Below, piece after piece: positions 36,246 to 45,268 of a stretch of 64,000 nt of DNA. The notes below the pieces were generated by a model, which saw only the letters and a list, made by a program, of their open reading frames with translations, made no database searches and had not been told where the DNA came from. The stretch covers positions 1,736,001-1,800,000 of the forward strand of contig NZ_JATACI010000002.1 of NCBI RefSeq assembly GCF_037892195.1, given 5' to 3'. How positions within the stretch are numbered: the stretch's first letter is position 1; each line of letters opens with the position of its first letter. This stretch comes from Yoonia sp. GPGPB17 (GTDB taxonomy: Bacteria > Pseudomonadota > Alphaproteobacteria > Rhodobacterales > Rhodobacteraceae). The position numbers were made by a program, and so were the translations under genes.

Positions 36246-37133
36246 CTAACGATTGACGGATCGCAGCCCCGCACTTTGATCCAGCAACCAGTCTCGAAAC
36301 AGGCGCACCGCACTGCGGCGCATCACACCTTCGGCAGACACAAGATGATAGCTTCCCATACGGAAGCCGATATCAGAACACTGGATCAACCGGCCCGCAG
36401 CCGCGTCAATTTCGGCAATCTCACTTGAGATCAGCAAGACGCCATGACCGGCCAACGCCGTCTCATAAGCCAACCGCGCACGCATTCGCCAATCGGATGG
36501 GGCACTGGCAGGAGGTGGGCACCCCGCCAGCCCGGCCCACTTCCGCCAGGTATCTTCGTGACGATCGCGCAGCAGCGGCAGTGACAATATCTGCTCTGGC
36601 GGTATACACCCCGACACAAGGCTGGGCGCAGCGAAGGGAAAAAGCGGCGCGTCACTTAAGAGCGGCGCATCGTGACCTTCGGGCCCGGCCTTTGAGAACC
36701 GCAATGCAAGGTCTGCTTCATATCGGTCCAAATCTGCAATCGTGCTACTCGCCTGCAGCCGCAACTCGATATTCGGGTAGCGCTGATAAAAGTCACCCAG
36801 TTTGGGGATTAGCCATTTCATTGCAAAAAGCGGTTCGGCATCGACAGTTACTTGGCCCGCAGGCCGCTGGTCAAACACTTCCGAGGCCTCAGCAATCCGG
36901 TCAAATGATGGGCTGAGCGCTGCCAAATACCGCGCACCCGCCTGGGTCAGCGCCACACCGCGCGGTAGATCACGAAACAGCCGTGCACCCAATCGGTCTT
37001 CCAACCCGCGCACATGTCGGCTGATGGCGGAATGACTGACCCCAAGCTCTTCCGCAGCACCAGAGAAGCTTTGATGGCGACCGGCGGCTTCAAAGGCACG
37101 CAGGGCATTGAGTGGAGGTAAAGCGCGCGGCAT
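36246..37133 (-). CDS. LysR-family regulator, GcvA-like
   Basis: 295 aa from MPRALPPLNALRAFEAAGRH, the typical GcvA-branch opening. HTH with SFSGAAEELGVSHSAISRHVRGLE, then a substrate-binding region (VTVDAEPLFAMKWLIPKLGDF). The frame extends to 37220 but the ATG at 37133 fits the family. Target not clear: the divergent neighbour 111 bp away encodes a DUF1127-like small protein. Confidence 0.88.
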   Translation of the reverse strand: MPRALPPLNALRAFEAAGRHQSFSGAAEELGVSHSAISRHVRGLEDRLGARLFRDLPRGVALTQAGARYLAALSPSFDRIAEASEVFDQRPAGQVTVDAEPLFAMKWLIPKLGDFYQRYPNIELRLQASSTIADLDRYEADLALRFSKAGPEGHDAPLLSDAPLFPFAAPSLVSGCIPPEQILSLPLLRDRHEDTWRKWAGLAGCPPPASAPSDWRMRARLAYETALAGHGVLLISSEIAEIDAAAGRLIQCSDIGFRMGSYHLVSAEGVMRRSAVRLFRDWLLDQSAGLRSVNR

Positions 37134-37244
37134 GTATAAAGCGTGCCTTTTTTGCACACACCATGTCAAGGAATTGACTTTGATATTGCGCAGGGCCTGC
37201 TGCATCATCCTACGCAACACTTCAGGTATAAGTAAGGAAAAGCC

Positions 37245-37430
37245 ATGAAAATAATGACTGCTCTGGCAGGCATATGGTTACGCTTTGCCAAATGGGTTCA
37301 GCGCGACCCCACGAAACTGCCAAAACCAATCAGTGACCATGTGGCACAGGATATTGGCATGACAAAGGCGGAGTTGGAGCGGCATCGCTTTGTCTGGCCT
37401 TCGGAATCAAAGGACCGCCCGTTGTTATGA
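37245..37430 (+). CDS. Small DUF1127-like protein
   Basis: 61 aa; AAGGAAA precedes the ATG. An amphipathic N-terminal helix (IWLRFAKWVQRDP) is followed by ISDHVAQDIGMTKAELERH, which resembles the YjiS/DUF1127 ending (DIGL-x-R-x-E). Small Arg-rich DUF1127 proteins influence phosphate, carbon or RNA turnover in alphaproteobacteria. The match is partial. Confidence 0.65.
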   Translation: MKIMTALAGIWLRFAKWVQRDPTKLPKPISDHVAQDIGMTKAELERHRFVWPSESKDRPLL

Positions 37431-37472
37431 AACGCTGGCCTGATGTTGCATTGGTTGCTAGAAGTTGCGGCC

Positions 37473-37796
37473 ATGACCCGACACCTCGACACGATTTTTG
37501 CGGCGCTGGCCGACCCGACCCGCCGTGCGATCCTGTCGATGCTGCTTGAGGATGATATGGCCGTCACGGATGTGGCCGAACCGTTTAAGATGTCACTGGC
37601 CGCCATATCCAAGCATCTGACAGTTTTGACGGCTGCCGGATTGATTTCGCAAGAGAAGCGGGGGCGCGTCAAATGGTGCAAGCTGGAGCCAGACGCATTG
37701 CGTGAGGCATCGGTCTGGATGCAGGCCTTTGGTCAGATGGATGCGATTGATCTGGACGCGTTTGAGAGTTTTCTGGCGCAAGAGTTGAACACGTAA
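37473..37796 (+). CDS. ArsR/SdpR-type HTH transcriptional regulator
   Basis: 107 aa from MTRHLDTIFAALADPTRRAIL, the standard start of this subfamily; an ATG ten codons upstream (37443) is an alternative. HTH core VTDVAEPFKMSLAAISKHLTVL, then AGLISQEKRGRVKWCKLEP. No metal-binding CxC pair, so it is probably of the SdpR/YgaV-like group. Often paired with an SRPBCC gene; none is present here. Confidence 0.87.
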   Translation: MTRHLDTIFAALADPTRRAILSMLLEDDMAVTDVAEPFKMSLAAISKHLTVLTAAGLISQEKRGRVKWCKLEPDALREASVWMQAFGQMDAIDLDAFESFLAQELNT

Positions 37797-37819
37797 GGCG
37801 GTTTATGGTCCGTCCTGTG

Positions 37820-38698
37820 TCACTCCTCGCGAAGCAATAAAACCAGGGCCGCAATCGTCAGCAGCAACCCTAGCAGAACCAAGGCTGGCGGCGGCACACC
37901 ACCCAAAGCCAGCTCCCACACAATCACCCATGACGGGGTGAGGTAGGTGTACGCCATGACCTTCGAACTTGGCAGGCGCAAGGCCGCAAACTGCAACAGT
38001 ACAAATGTTGCCGCACTTGCAAAGACCGCCGTGTAAAGGATCGTAATCCAGACAATCGCGGGCAAAGCCGCCCAATCGGTGCTCACAAGATCATTCCAAC
38101 CCCAAGCGGTCAGCAAAAGTGACCCGGCCAGCAGCACGCCAAAGGAAAACACCACCGCCGTTTCGCCCCGGTTCAACTTGCGCACCAACGGCGTATAAAC
38201 CGCATGGGCCATGCAACCCCAAAAATAGATGATCTCACCACGCCCGACTTCAAACCGTAGGATCGCCGCCACATCCGCCCGGAAAATCACCCAGATCGCA
38301 CCCACCGCTCCGATCAACAATGCAAGCGCCATGCGCGACGTCAGCATCTGGCGCAGCAAGAGCCATCCAAAACCCGCCGTCAGGATTGGCGTCAAGGTAA
38401 AGACGGCCGCGGCACTGACCGGAGGGGCCGTTTTCAACCCCTCAAACATCAAGACAAAGTAGGTCGTGAAGAACAAGGCAAGCAATGCATATCGCCACGG
38501 CGCGCGCATAGCGCTGCGCGAGACACCGGTTGTCGCCAAGGCCACACCGCCAATGATCAAGGTGGCTATCCAGAACCGCATGGCATTCAGGGCACTGGGC
38601 GACATTTCATTGGCGGCCAGCGATCCCAAAGCAAAGGAGCCCGCCACAAGCATCGAGAACACCAGCATCGCAAGATGCCCGGCGTAAGAGGCGGACAT
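37820..38698 (-). CDS. EamA/DMT-family transporter
   Basis: 292 aa, about ten hydrophobic helices in two EamA repeats (MLVAGSFALGSLAANEMSPSAL in the first; LQFAALRLPSSKVMAYTYLTPSW in the second). Inner-membrane exporter or uptake carrier for a small metabolite. Its ATG overlaps the stop of the LysR gene upstream (TAATG, 38698), so the two are co-transcribed and translationally coupled. Confidence 0.88.
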   Translation of the reverse strand: MSASYAGHLAMLVFSMLVAGSFALGSLAANEMSPSALNAMRFWIATLIIGGVALATTGVSRSAMRAPWRYALLALFFTTYFVLMFEGLKTAPPVSAAAVFTLTPILTAGFGWLLLRQMLTSRMALALLIGAVGAIWVIFRADVAAILRFEVGRGEIIYFWGCMAHAVYTPLVRKLNRGETAVVFSFGVLLAGSLLLTAWGWNDLVSTDWAALPAIVWITILYTAVFASAATFVLLQFAALRLPSSKVMAYTYLTPSWVIVWELALGGVPPPALVLLGLLLTIAALVLLLREE

Positions 38699-39576
38699 TA
38701 GCACTCCAACGTTTTGATACGATCTTTGAGGAACCGCAGAAAGGATTGCACCTTGGTCGTGCGGTGCAAATCAACATGGGTCACAATCCAAAGCGGTGCT
38801 GACCATTCCTCGCGCCGCGGGATCACCTCGGTCAGTTCGGGATGCGCCCGCAATTCCTGTGCCAGCACAAAGCCAATGCCAGCGCCCGCGACAATCGCAT
38901 CCTGCATATTCCGGTTCTCAGTTGCGCGGTAAATGAAACGATCATCGCTGACCATATCACGCAGCCAGCGGGTAAAGGGCGCGCGGCTCTTATCGCTATC
39001 ATGCGTGACAAAGTAGTGGTTCTTCAGATCGTCTTCATCTTTTGGCATCCCATGGCGCGCCGCATAAGCATCTGACGCCACCAAAGCCATATGCTGCTGC
39101 AAAAACGGCTGTACCACATTGTCCGGCTCTTCCGGCATGGTCCCGGCCCGGATGGCAACATGCGCCTCGCCATACTCCAATCGAAACACCCGGTCGCCGG
39201 TGCGGTAGCGGACCCGGACCTCTGGATGCTCCGCCTGAAAATCAACCAAAATTGGCGTCAGCATCCGCGATGCCATGCCCAGCGATGTGACGACCAGATC
39301 ACCGGATACCCCTTCGCCCTGCCCTTTGATCCGGCCAGCCAATTGCGTGAACTGATCGTCAGTCGCTTGGGCGACCTGCAGCAAATCTTGCCCCGCCTCG
39401 GTCGCCGTATATCCCCGCGCATGGCGCTGGAATAGCTTGACGCCCAACCGCTGCTCTAATGCATCAATGTGCCGGATGACGGTCGCATGGTGCACGCCCA
39501 ACTCATCGGCGGCGCCGCTGACGGTGCCTTTGCGGGCGACCTGAAAAGCGGTCCTGATTTCATCCCAGTTATCCAT
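38698..39576 (-). CDS. LysR-family transcriptional regulator
   Basis: 292 aa from MDNWDEIRTAFQVARKGTVSG. HTH: GAADELGVHHATVIRHIDALEQ; then the effector domain (GDLVVTSLGMASRMLTPIL; VHLDLHR-like end). It precedes the transporter gene with overlapping codons. It is divergent from azoR with a 104-bp gap, so azoR and/or the transporter are likely targets. Confidence 0.88.
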   Translation of the reverse strand: MDNWDEIRTAFQVARKGTVSGAADELGVHHATVIRHIDALEQRLGVKLFQRHARGYTATEAGQDLLQVAQATDDQFTQLAGRIKGQGEGVSGDLVVTSLGMASRMLTPILVDFQAEHPEVRVRYRTGDRVFRLEYGEAHVAIRAGTMPEEPDNVVQPFLQQHMALVASDAYAARHGMPKDEDDLKNHYFVTHDSDKSRAPFTRWLRDMVSDDRFIYRATENRNMQDAIVAGAGIGFVLAQELRAHPELTEVIPRREEWSAPLWIVTHVDLHRTTKVQSFLRFLKDRIKTLEC

Positions 39577-39680
39577 TGGCAATCCTGTGCGCTGACAAAC
39601 ATATCATGTTGAAATTCGACTATATCGTTCGCCAATGCAAGGGCATAGTTTCATCCCGACGCCAATTCAGGAGCACACAT

Positions 39681-40220
39681 ATGACCACTGTTCTTCACAT
39701 CAACGCCTCGGGCACCAAGGAAGGTTCGGTAAGCCGCGCCGCTACCGATACCCTGTTGCAGGAGTTATCGCCAACCCAAGTCATCACCCGCGATCTGGCC
39801 GAGGCACCCTTGCCGCAGATTGACGAGACCTGGATCACCACGCGCCTGATCCCACAGGATGAATTAACGCAAGCAGACCGTGACGTTCTGGCGCTCTCTG
39901 ATACTCTGATTGAAGAGATCAAGGCGGCTGATATCATCCTGATCGGGATGCCGATGTATAACTTCGGGATGCCCGCCGCCCTCAAAGCATGGATTGACCT
40001 GATTGCCCGACCCAAGGTGACATTTAGCTATACCGAGAATGGACCCGTTGGCCTGCTCACCAACAAGAAAGCCATTGTTGCCGTAGCTTCAGGTGGTGTT
40101 CCTGTCGGCGCACCTATGGATTTCGCCACACCGCACATGGAACAGGTGCTGCGCTTTGTCGGCATTGAAGACATCACTGTGCTAACGGCCAAAGACATCG
40201 TTGCCAAAGCCGCCGCATGA
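39681..40220 (+). CDS. azoR: FMN-dependent NADH-azoreductase
   Basis: 179 aa from the ATG behind CAGGAGCAC. Flavodoxin-like fold with VLHINASGTKEGSVSRAAT (FMN phosphate loop) and PMYNFGMPAALKAWIDLIARP, the hallmark of AzoR/AcpD. It reduces quinones and azo compounds with NADH. Somewhat short against the usual 195-200 aa. Probably the target of the divergent LysR regulator, in a quinone or electrophile response (inference). Confidence 0.9.
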   Translation: MTTVLHINASGTKEGSVSRAATDTLLQELSPTQVITRDLAEAPLPQIDETWITTRLIPQDELTQADRDVLALSDTLIEEIKAADIILIGMPMYNFGMPAALKAWIDLIARPKVTFSYTENGPVGLLTNKKAIVAVASGGVPVGAPMDFATPHMEQVLRFVGIEDITVLTAKDIVAKAAA

Positions 40221-40256
40221 ACTGGACTTCATACCCGGCGCGCTATGTCGCTGGGT

Positions 40257-40616
40257 ATGACAAAGATATCTCCATTCATGACGGTTTTACGGGCAGCACT
40301 CACACTGGCCTTTCTCTATTTCGGTTTGCGCAAACTGGGCAGTTTCAGCACAGATGTTGCGATCTACGAAGCTATCGGGTTCGGACAGTTTCCGCGCTAT
40401 ATTACTGGCTCCATTGAGGTGATCGGCGCGGGCCTGCTGTGGGTGCGGGGCTGGGAAGGGCGTGCGGGGCTATTGCTGCTGGGTACCATGATCGTCGGGC
40501 TCAGCGCGCTGCTGATATGGGTTGGCCCACCCTACTGGCACATGCTGCTGCTGATCGTCGGCACCGGGACTGTGACATGGGGATATCGCGACCAGATCAC
40601 GCGCTTGATCCCGTAG
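40257..40616 (+). CDS. DoxX-like small membrane protein
   Basis: 119 aa with four hydrophobic helices. LTLAFLYFGLRKLGSFST and ITGSIEVIGAGLLWVRGWEGRAGLLLLGTMI resemble the DoxX family. DoxX-like genes often accompany azoreductases or quinone-linked genes, as here: it lies 36 bp after azoR. The start is uncertain; 40245 and 40278 are also possible. Confidence 0.72.
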   Translation: MTKISPFMTVLRAALTLAFLYFGLRKLGSFSTDVAIYEAIGFGQFPRYITGSIEVIGAGLLWVRGWEGRAGLLLLGTMIVGLSALLIWVGPPYWHMLLLIVGTGTVTWGYRDQITRLIP

Positions 40617-40640
40617 GCCTGCCCGCCTACACCCAAAAAC

Positions 40641-41132
40641 ATGAAAATTGTCCGAAACACGCCAGAACAATTGGTGCTGCGATCTGTCCCGTGGTTCATC
40701 GCAATCACGCTCAGCGCGGCTTTTCTCGCCGTCATCGCATTTGGCCTGAACGCCCTGTTCGAAGGCAACATGACAGACACATTCTGGGGTCTTATTGCCA
40801 TCCCGCTGTTCCTTGCACTCTTTCTGGCGGTCTTTGTACGTCGTGACGATCTGCTCCTTGATCGCAGCCGCAACCTGCTCGAACTGCGTCATTCGACCTT
40901 TCGAGGGCGTACGCGCATACAACACAAGTTGGAACATCTCGAACGAGCAATGGTTCAGAGCAGCCGAACCAGCAAAGGCGGCACGACCTATCGGATAGCG
41001 CTTGTGTTGAATGGCGGCATGGATGCAGGCACACATCCCGTCACACCAGTCTACACCGGCGGCAACGGTGCCAAACGTGGGGTTAAGACGATCAATGATT
41101 GGCTTGCTCAAGGTATCAATCTAGTCAGTTGA
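40641..41132 (+). CDS. Two-helix membrane protein of unknown function, paralog 1
   Basis: 163 aa. NTPEQLVLRSVPWFIAITL opens the protein; two membrane helices (about residues 18-38 and 49-67) are followed by a cytoplasmic domain beginning RRDDLLLDRSRNLLELRHSTF, a PH-like/photosystem-assembly-like strand pattern, and ending INDWLAQGI. It shares this plan and some motifs with the next gene. No family named. Confidence 0.6.
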   Translation: MKIVRNTPEQLVLRSVPWFIAITLSAAFLAVIAFGLNALFEGNMTDTFWGLIAIPLFLALFLAVFVRRDDLLLDRSRNLLELRHSTFRGRTRIQHKLEHLERAMVQSSRTSKGGTTYRIALVLNGGMDAGTHPVTPVYTGGNGAKRGVKTINDWLAQGINLVS

Positions 41133-41163
41133 AGCGGGTGTTCCCGCATTCTATCTTCGCTGG

Positions 41164-41697
41164 ATGCAAACTATTTCAATCACACCCGAACGTTTGATCG
41201 CTCGCGCAACACCATGGCCCATAGTTTTCAGCGTCTGCATTGTCCTCTTTGCAATGGTGTTCACCATATCCTTTGGCTTTTCGGTCGGCGAAATGCGACT
41301 GAATGTATCGTTTGCGTTTCTTCTTTTATGTTCTTGGCTATTCGTTTTGGTGAATTGGCGGCTTAATTTCGTTACCGTTATCTTTGATCGGCGCCAAGAT
41401 AGTATTGTGATCCGTTATTCGGACCCATTCAGTAGTCAAGAAAACACCTATACCTTGTCCGACCTAATCGAGGCCAACGTCTGGGATGATCTTTCTCCAA
41501 GTGCGCTTCTTTACGCAGCAGTTAACCGTGCGGGTCGATCACCATCACGCCTAGTACTGATCTTTTCCGATGAAGACTCACCCCGCATCGAAAAAATTCC
41601 TGGCTGGCTCAAAAGCGACACCGCAACCATTGAGACAGCGAATGCCATCAACGCTTGGCTGTCGAGAACCGTTGACTCAGAAAACATCTCGGCGTAG
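41164..41697 (+). CDS. Two-helix membrane protein of unknown function, paralog 2
   Basis: 177 aa. SITPERLIARATPWPIVFSV opens the protein; two membrane helices follow, then FDRRQDSIVIRYSDPFSSQ and a C-terminal INAWLSRTV. The opening, helix pair, basic D-R-R/S-x2-L/I strand and final N-x-W-L all correspond to the previous gene, so the pair arose by old duplication. The DNA is noticeably more AT-rich at 41250-41420 than the neighbours. Confidence 0.6.
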   Translation: MQTISITPERLIARATPWPIVFSVCIVLFAMVFTISFGFSVGEMRLNVSFAFLLLCSWLFVLVNWRLNFVTVIFDRRQDSIVIRYSDPFSSQENTYTLSDLIEANVWDDLSPSALLYAAVNRAGRSPSRLVLIFSDEDSPRIEKIPGWLKSDTATIETANAINAWLSRTVDSENISA

Positions 41698-41851
41698 ACG
41701 CCCACTAACACCCGGATAGCGTCAGCTTTCCGGTCCCCATTTTTAGGGGATCGCCCTCCGTCAGCGCGTTGCGCCCACGGGGGCGTTACTGCTTTTCGCC
41801 GCGCGTCCCTATATACGTCAGGCAACCGAAACGAGACGAGGGCCTTGGCCA

Positions 41852-43354
41852 ATGTTTGAAAATCTATCCGAACGCCTATCAGGTGTCTTTGACAAGCTGA
41901 CCAAGCAAGGTGCGCTGACGGATGATGACGTCAAAACAGCGCTCCGCGAAGTACGTGTGGCACTGCTTGAGGCTGATGTCTCGCTGCCCGTCGCACGCGA
42001 TTTCATCAAGGCCGTGCAGGAAAAGGCAACAGGTCAGGCCGTGACCAAATCGATCACGCCCGGCCAGCAAGTCGTAAAAATCGTCCATGACGAGCTGCAA
42101 CATGTGCTGACCGGCGATGAAGACCCCGGCGCGCTGAAAATCGACAACCCACCTGCCCCGATCCTGATGGTCGGTTTGCAAGGTTCCGGTAAGACCACGA
42201 CAACAGCGAAACTCGCCAAACGCCTGAAAGAAAAAGAAGGCAAGCGGGTTCTGATGGCCTCGCTGGACACCAACCGCCCAGCGGCGATGGAACAGCTGGC
42301 GATTTTGGGCGGGCAGATTGGCGTCGATACTTTGCCCATCGTGAAGGGCGAAGACCCCGTGTCGATTGCAAAGCGCGCCAAGACCCAAGCGAGCCTCGGC
42401 GGCTATGACGTCTATATGCTCGATACCGCAGGCCGCCTGCACATCGATCAGGAGTTGATTGCGCAGGCCGCGGCCGTCCGCGACGTGGCGAACCCACGCG
42501 AGACGTTGCTGGTCGTTGACGGCCTGACCGGTCAGGACGCAGTGAACGTCGCCCAGGAATTCGACGACAAAATCGGCGTCTCTGGCGTGGTCCTGACCCG
42601 GATGGACGGTGACGGGCGCGGTGGTGCCGCCCTTTCCATGCGAGCCATCACCGGTAAGCCAATCCGCTTTGTCGGTCTTGGCGAAAAGATGGACGCGATT
42701 GAGACGTTCGAACCAGAGCGGATCGCAGGCCGTATCCTTGGCATGGGCGACATTGTCGCGCTGGTCGAGAAAGCGCAGGAAACGATCGAGGCGGAACAAG
42801 CCGAACGCATGATGAAGCGCTTCCAGAAGGGCCGCTTCAACATGAACGACCTGAAGATGCAGCTTGAGCAGATGATGAAGATGGGCGGTATGGAGGGCAT
42901 GATGGGCATGATGCCCGGCGCCGCGAAAATGGGAAAACAGATGGCTGCGGCGGGCATGGATGACAGTATCCTGAAACGTCAGATCGCGCTGATCAATTCA
43001 ATGACCAAGAAAGAGCGCGCCAACCCGGACTTGCTGGCGGCATCCCGCAAAAAACGGATTGCCAAGGGTGCAGGCATGGAAGTGTCTGAACTGAACAAAC
43101 TGGTCAAACAGCACCGCCAGATGGCGGATATGATGAAGAAGATGGGCAAAGGCGGCATGCTGAAACAGGCCATGAAAGGCATGTTCGGCAAGGGTGGCCC
43201 CGAAGGCGGCATGCCCGACATGAACGACCCCAAGGCGATGGCGGAAGCCGCCAAAGCCCTGCAAGGCAAAATGCCCCCCGGTGGCCTGCCCGGTCTGGGC
43301 GGCGGCGGCATGCAACTGCCACCCGGCCTCTCTGGCTTTGGGAAGAAGAAGTAA
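41852..43354 (+). CDS. ffh: Signal recognition particle protein Ffh (SRP54)
   Basis: 500 aa. N-domain, then G-domain with GLQGSGKTTTTAKLA, DTAGRLHIDQEL, TRMDGDGRGGAALSM and GLGEKMDAIETF; a methionine-rich M-domain follows (MKMGGMEGMMGMMPG, MADMMKKMGKGGM), which binds signal peptides and 4.5S RNA. Targets inner-membrane proteins co-translationally. It starts the conserved ffh-...-rpsP-rimM-trmD-rplS block. The 4.5S RNA gene is not seen nearby. Confidence 0.97.
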   Translation: MFENLSERLSGVFDKLTKQGALTDDDVKTALREVRVALLEADVSLPVARDFIKAVQEKATGQAVTKSITPGQQVVKIVHDELQHVLTGDEDPGALKIDNPPAPILMVGLQGSGKTTTTAKLAKRLKEKEGKRVLMASLDTNRPAAMEQLAILGGQIGVDTLPIVKGEDPVSIAKRAKTQASLGGYDVYMLDTAGRLHIDQELIAQAAAVRDVANPRETLLVVDGLTGQDAVNVAQEFDDKIGVSGVVLTRMDGDGRGGAALSMRAITGKPIRFVGLGEKMDAIETFEPERIAGRILGMGDIVALVEKAQETIEAEQAERMMKRFQKGRFNMNDLKMQLEQMMKMGGMEGMMGMMPGAAKMGKQMAAAGMDDSILKRQIALINSMTKKERANPDLLAASRKKRIAKGAGMEVSELNKLVKQHRQMADMMKKMGKGGMLKQAMKGMFGKGGPEGGMPDMNDPKAMAEAAKALQGKMPPGGLPGLGGGGMQLPPGLSGFGKKK

Positions 43355-43357
43355 CCC

Positions 43358-43906
43358 ATGACCCCCGCCCCTACCCTGACAACAGCGCGGCTTATCCTGC
43401 GCGGCCCAGAGAAACGGGACCTTGCGGCTTTCACCGCTTGGGTCACCGGATCTGAGCGCATGGATGCTGTGGGCGGATCGGGGTCGGAACGCGAAGCCTG
43501 GTACGGCTTCATCTCTGGTGTCGGGCATTGGCACTGGCACGGCTACGGCTTTTTTACTGTTACAGAACGCGAGACTGGCGTTGCGACGGGTCGCGTCGGT
43601 ATCATTAACCATGCCGGTTGGCCGCAGCCCGAATTGGCGTGGCATATGTTTGATGGCTATGAGGGGCGATCTTTTGCGTTCGAGGCAGCGTGCGCCGTCC
43701 GTGACTGGGCCGGTCGCACGCTCGGGCTGGAACCCCTAATATCTCTCATCGCACCGCAGAACCTCCGCTCTATCGCGCTGGCCACCCGGCTGGGCGCTGT
43801 CGAGGAGCGCCGCGATATCATTGATGGCGAGAAATGCATCATCTTCCGGCACCTCAACTATGACGACAGCCGTGCCGTCACGCAGGCTGCGGGGGCCATC
43901 GCATGA
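43358..43906 (+). CDS. GNAT-family N-acetyltransferase (RimJ/RimL-like), copy 1
   Basis: 182 aa. TLTTARLILRGPEKRDLAAF opens the protein; GRVGIINHAGWPQPELAWHMFDGYEGRSFA cut to PELAWHMF and GRSFAFEAA holds the acetyl-CoA loop; SLIAPQNLRSIALATRLGAV near the C-terminus. Acceptor unknown. It begins 3 bp after ffh and overlaps the next GNAT gene by 4 bp. The two are paralogs. Confidence 0.87.
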   Translation: MTPAPTLTTARLILRGPEKRDLAAFTAWVTGSERMDAVGGSGSEREAWYGFISGVGHWHWHGYGFFTVTERETGVATGRVGIINHAGWPQPELAWHMFDGYEGRSFAFEAACAVRDWAGRTLGLEPLISLIAPQNLRSIALATRLGAVEERRDIIDGEKCIIFRHLNYDDSRAVTQAAGAIA

Positions 43907-44418
43907 TCCCGACGTTGCACACTGATCGACTAACTCTCCGTCCGCCACGTTGGGACGACTTTGAAGCTTACGCTGCATTTCGGGCCTCGCCGCGCACGGC
44001 AACAGTTGGCGGACCTTTTGATCGCCGTGAAGCATTCACGCAGCTATGCGCCATTCTAGGTCACTGGGCCTTACGTGGCTATGGTCGTTGGATGGTCGCG
44101 GATCGTGAGACAGACGCGCCAGTTGGCATCGTGGGGCTGTATTATCCGGAGGGTTGGCCCGAGCCGGAACTCGCATGGTCTGTATTTGATGCCGCAGAGG
44201 GTCACGGCTATGCATATGAAGCAGCGCTCGACGCCCGTGCTTATGCGTACGACACGTTGGCTTGGTCCACATTGATCAGCGCAGTAGATCCCAACAATAC
44301 TCGCTCAGTCGCGCTGGCCAAACGCCTCGACTGTGCGCAGGAAGCCCCGTTTCAACACGAGGTTCATGGCACCCTTCATATTTGGCGGCACCCGACATCA
44401 GTGGAGGGGCTCGGATGA
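43903..44418 (+). CDS. GNAT-family N-acetyltransferase (RimJ/RimL-like), copy 2
   Basis: 171 aa, the same layout as the previous gene: LHTDRLTLRPPRWDDFEAYAA, WPEPELAWSVFDAAEGHGYA, SAVDPNNTRSVALAKRLDC. The shared PELAW(H/S)(M/V)FD and RSxAxAxRL segments show tandem duplication. Insertion of acetyltransferases between ffh and the chorismate mutase gene is usual in Roseobacter relatives as far as I recall. Substrate unknown. Confidence 0.87.
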   Translation: MIPTLHTDRLTLRPPRWDDFEAYAAFRASPRTATVGGPFDRREAFTQLCAILGHWALRGYGRWMVADRETDAPVGIVGLYYPEGWPEPELAWSVFDAAEGHGYAYEAALDARAYAYDTLAWSTLISAVDPNNTRSVALAKRLDCAQEAPFQHEVHGTLHIWRHPTSVEGLG

Positions 44419-44461
44419 TCGCGCGCCATACACGCATTCCCTCCGCACAAGGACATGTCCA

Positions 44462-44758
44462 ATGACCGACACAACAACCCGTGCCGCCGAGATCCTGAAA
44501 GGACATCGCGAAAGCATCGACCGGCTTGATGCCATCCTTGTCTATACCTTAGGCGAGCGGTTCAAGCACACACAGGCCGTGGGTAAGCTGAAAGCCGAAC
44601 ACGATCTGCCCCCATCTGACCCCGCGCGTGAAGAGACCCAGATCGCACGGCTCACCGACCTTGCAACCCGGGCCGATCTTGACCCGGAATTTGCCAAGAA
44701 ATTCCTCAACTTCATTATTGAGGAAGTCATCCAACACCACAAACAACACCAATCCTGA
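44462..44758 (+). CDS. Chorismate mutase, AroQ type
   Basis: 98 aa, all-helical. RESIDRLDAILVYTLGERFKHTQAVGKLK gives Arg, Asp and Lys active-site positions when cut to RESIDRLDAILVYTLGERF and QAVGKLK; PSDPAREETQIARL and FLNFIIEEVIQHHKQ complete the AroQ pattern. It converts chorismate to prephenate for Phe and Tyr. It lies 44 bp after the GNAT pair. Confidence 0.9.
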   Translation: MTDTTTRAAEILKGHRESIDRLDAILVYTLGERFKHTQAVGKLKAEHDLPPSDPAREETQIARLTDLATRADLDPEFAKKFLNFIIEEVIQHHKQHQS

Positions 44759-44773
44759 GGGCAATAGCCCTCA
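44756..44773 (+). other. Hairpin between chorismate mutase and rpsP
   Basis: TGAGGGC-AATA-GCCCTCA, perfect 7-bp arms; the first three bases are the stop codon of the chorismate mutase gene. No T-run. It lies 26 bp before the rpsP start and its SD (TAAGGAGAAA) and could set relative expression. Confidence 0.5.
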
Positions 44774-44798
44774 CACCCATCTTTAAGGAGAAACTCTG

Positions 44799-45206
44799 AT
44801 GGCTATGAAAATCCGTTTGGCCCGTGGCGGCTCAAAGAAACGTCCATTCTACGCAATTGTGGCCGCTGACAGCCGCATGCCCCGCGATGGCCGCTTCATT
44901 GAAAAGCTGGGCACATATAACCCCATGCTGCCAAAAGACAGCGAAGAGCGCGTGAAAATGAACATGGAACGCGTGAAGTATTGGTTGGGCGAAGGCGCAC
45001 AGCCGACTGACCGTATCTCGCGCATGTTGGAAGCCGCAGGCGAGCTGCCAAAGAAAGACCGCAGCAACCCCAAGAAGGGCACACCGGGCAAGGCTGCTCA
45101 GGCGCGCGCTGAAGAAAAAGCTGCTAAGGTTGCCGCTGCTGAAGAAGCCGCAAACGCCCCTGTGGAAGAAGCGCCAGTTGAAGAAGCTGCTGCTGCGGAA
45201 GAGTAA
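44799..45206 (+). CDS. rpsP: 30S ribosomal protein S16
   Basis: 135 aa. [20 protein letters not shown] and [14 protein letters not shown] are the S16 signatures. The C-terminus beyond about residue 85 is a long Lys/Ala then Glu/Ala tail ([16 protein letters not shown]), common in alphaproteobacterial S16. Strong SD TAAGGAG. Head of the rpsP-rimM-trmD-rplS unit. Confidence 0.97.
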   Translation: MAMKIRLARGGSKKRPFYAIVAADSRMPRDGRFIEKLGTYNPMLPKDSEERVKMNMERVKYWLGEGAQPTDRISRMLEAAGELPKKDRSNPKKGTPGKAAQARAEEKAAKVAAAEEAANAPVEEAPVEEAAAAEE

Positions 45207-45217
45207 GACCTCTGAGC

Positions 45218-45243
45218 GTTGCCCCGGTTTGCGCCGGGGCAAC
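45218..45243 (+). other. Hairpin after rpsP (attenuator-like)
   Basis: GTTGCCCCGG-TTTGCG-CCGGGGCAAC, a perfect 10-bp stem. It is followed by ACCCTT, not a clear T-run, so it may be a partial terminator or an RNA-processing signal that reduces rimM-trmD relative to S16. Confidence 0.6.
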
Positions 45244-45268
45244 ACCCTTACCCTTTGGGACGCCCCAT

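Noticed and set aside
43358..44418. Antitoxin/toxin pair reading of the two overlapping GNAT genes
   Set aside because: Both are full-length RimJ/RimL-type acetyltransferases with the same layout; no RHH antitoxin is present.
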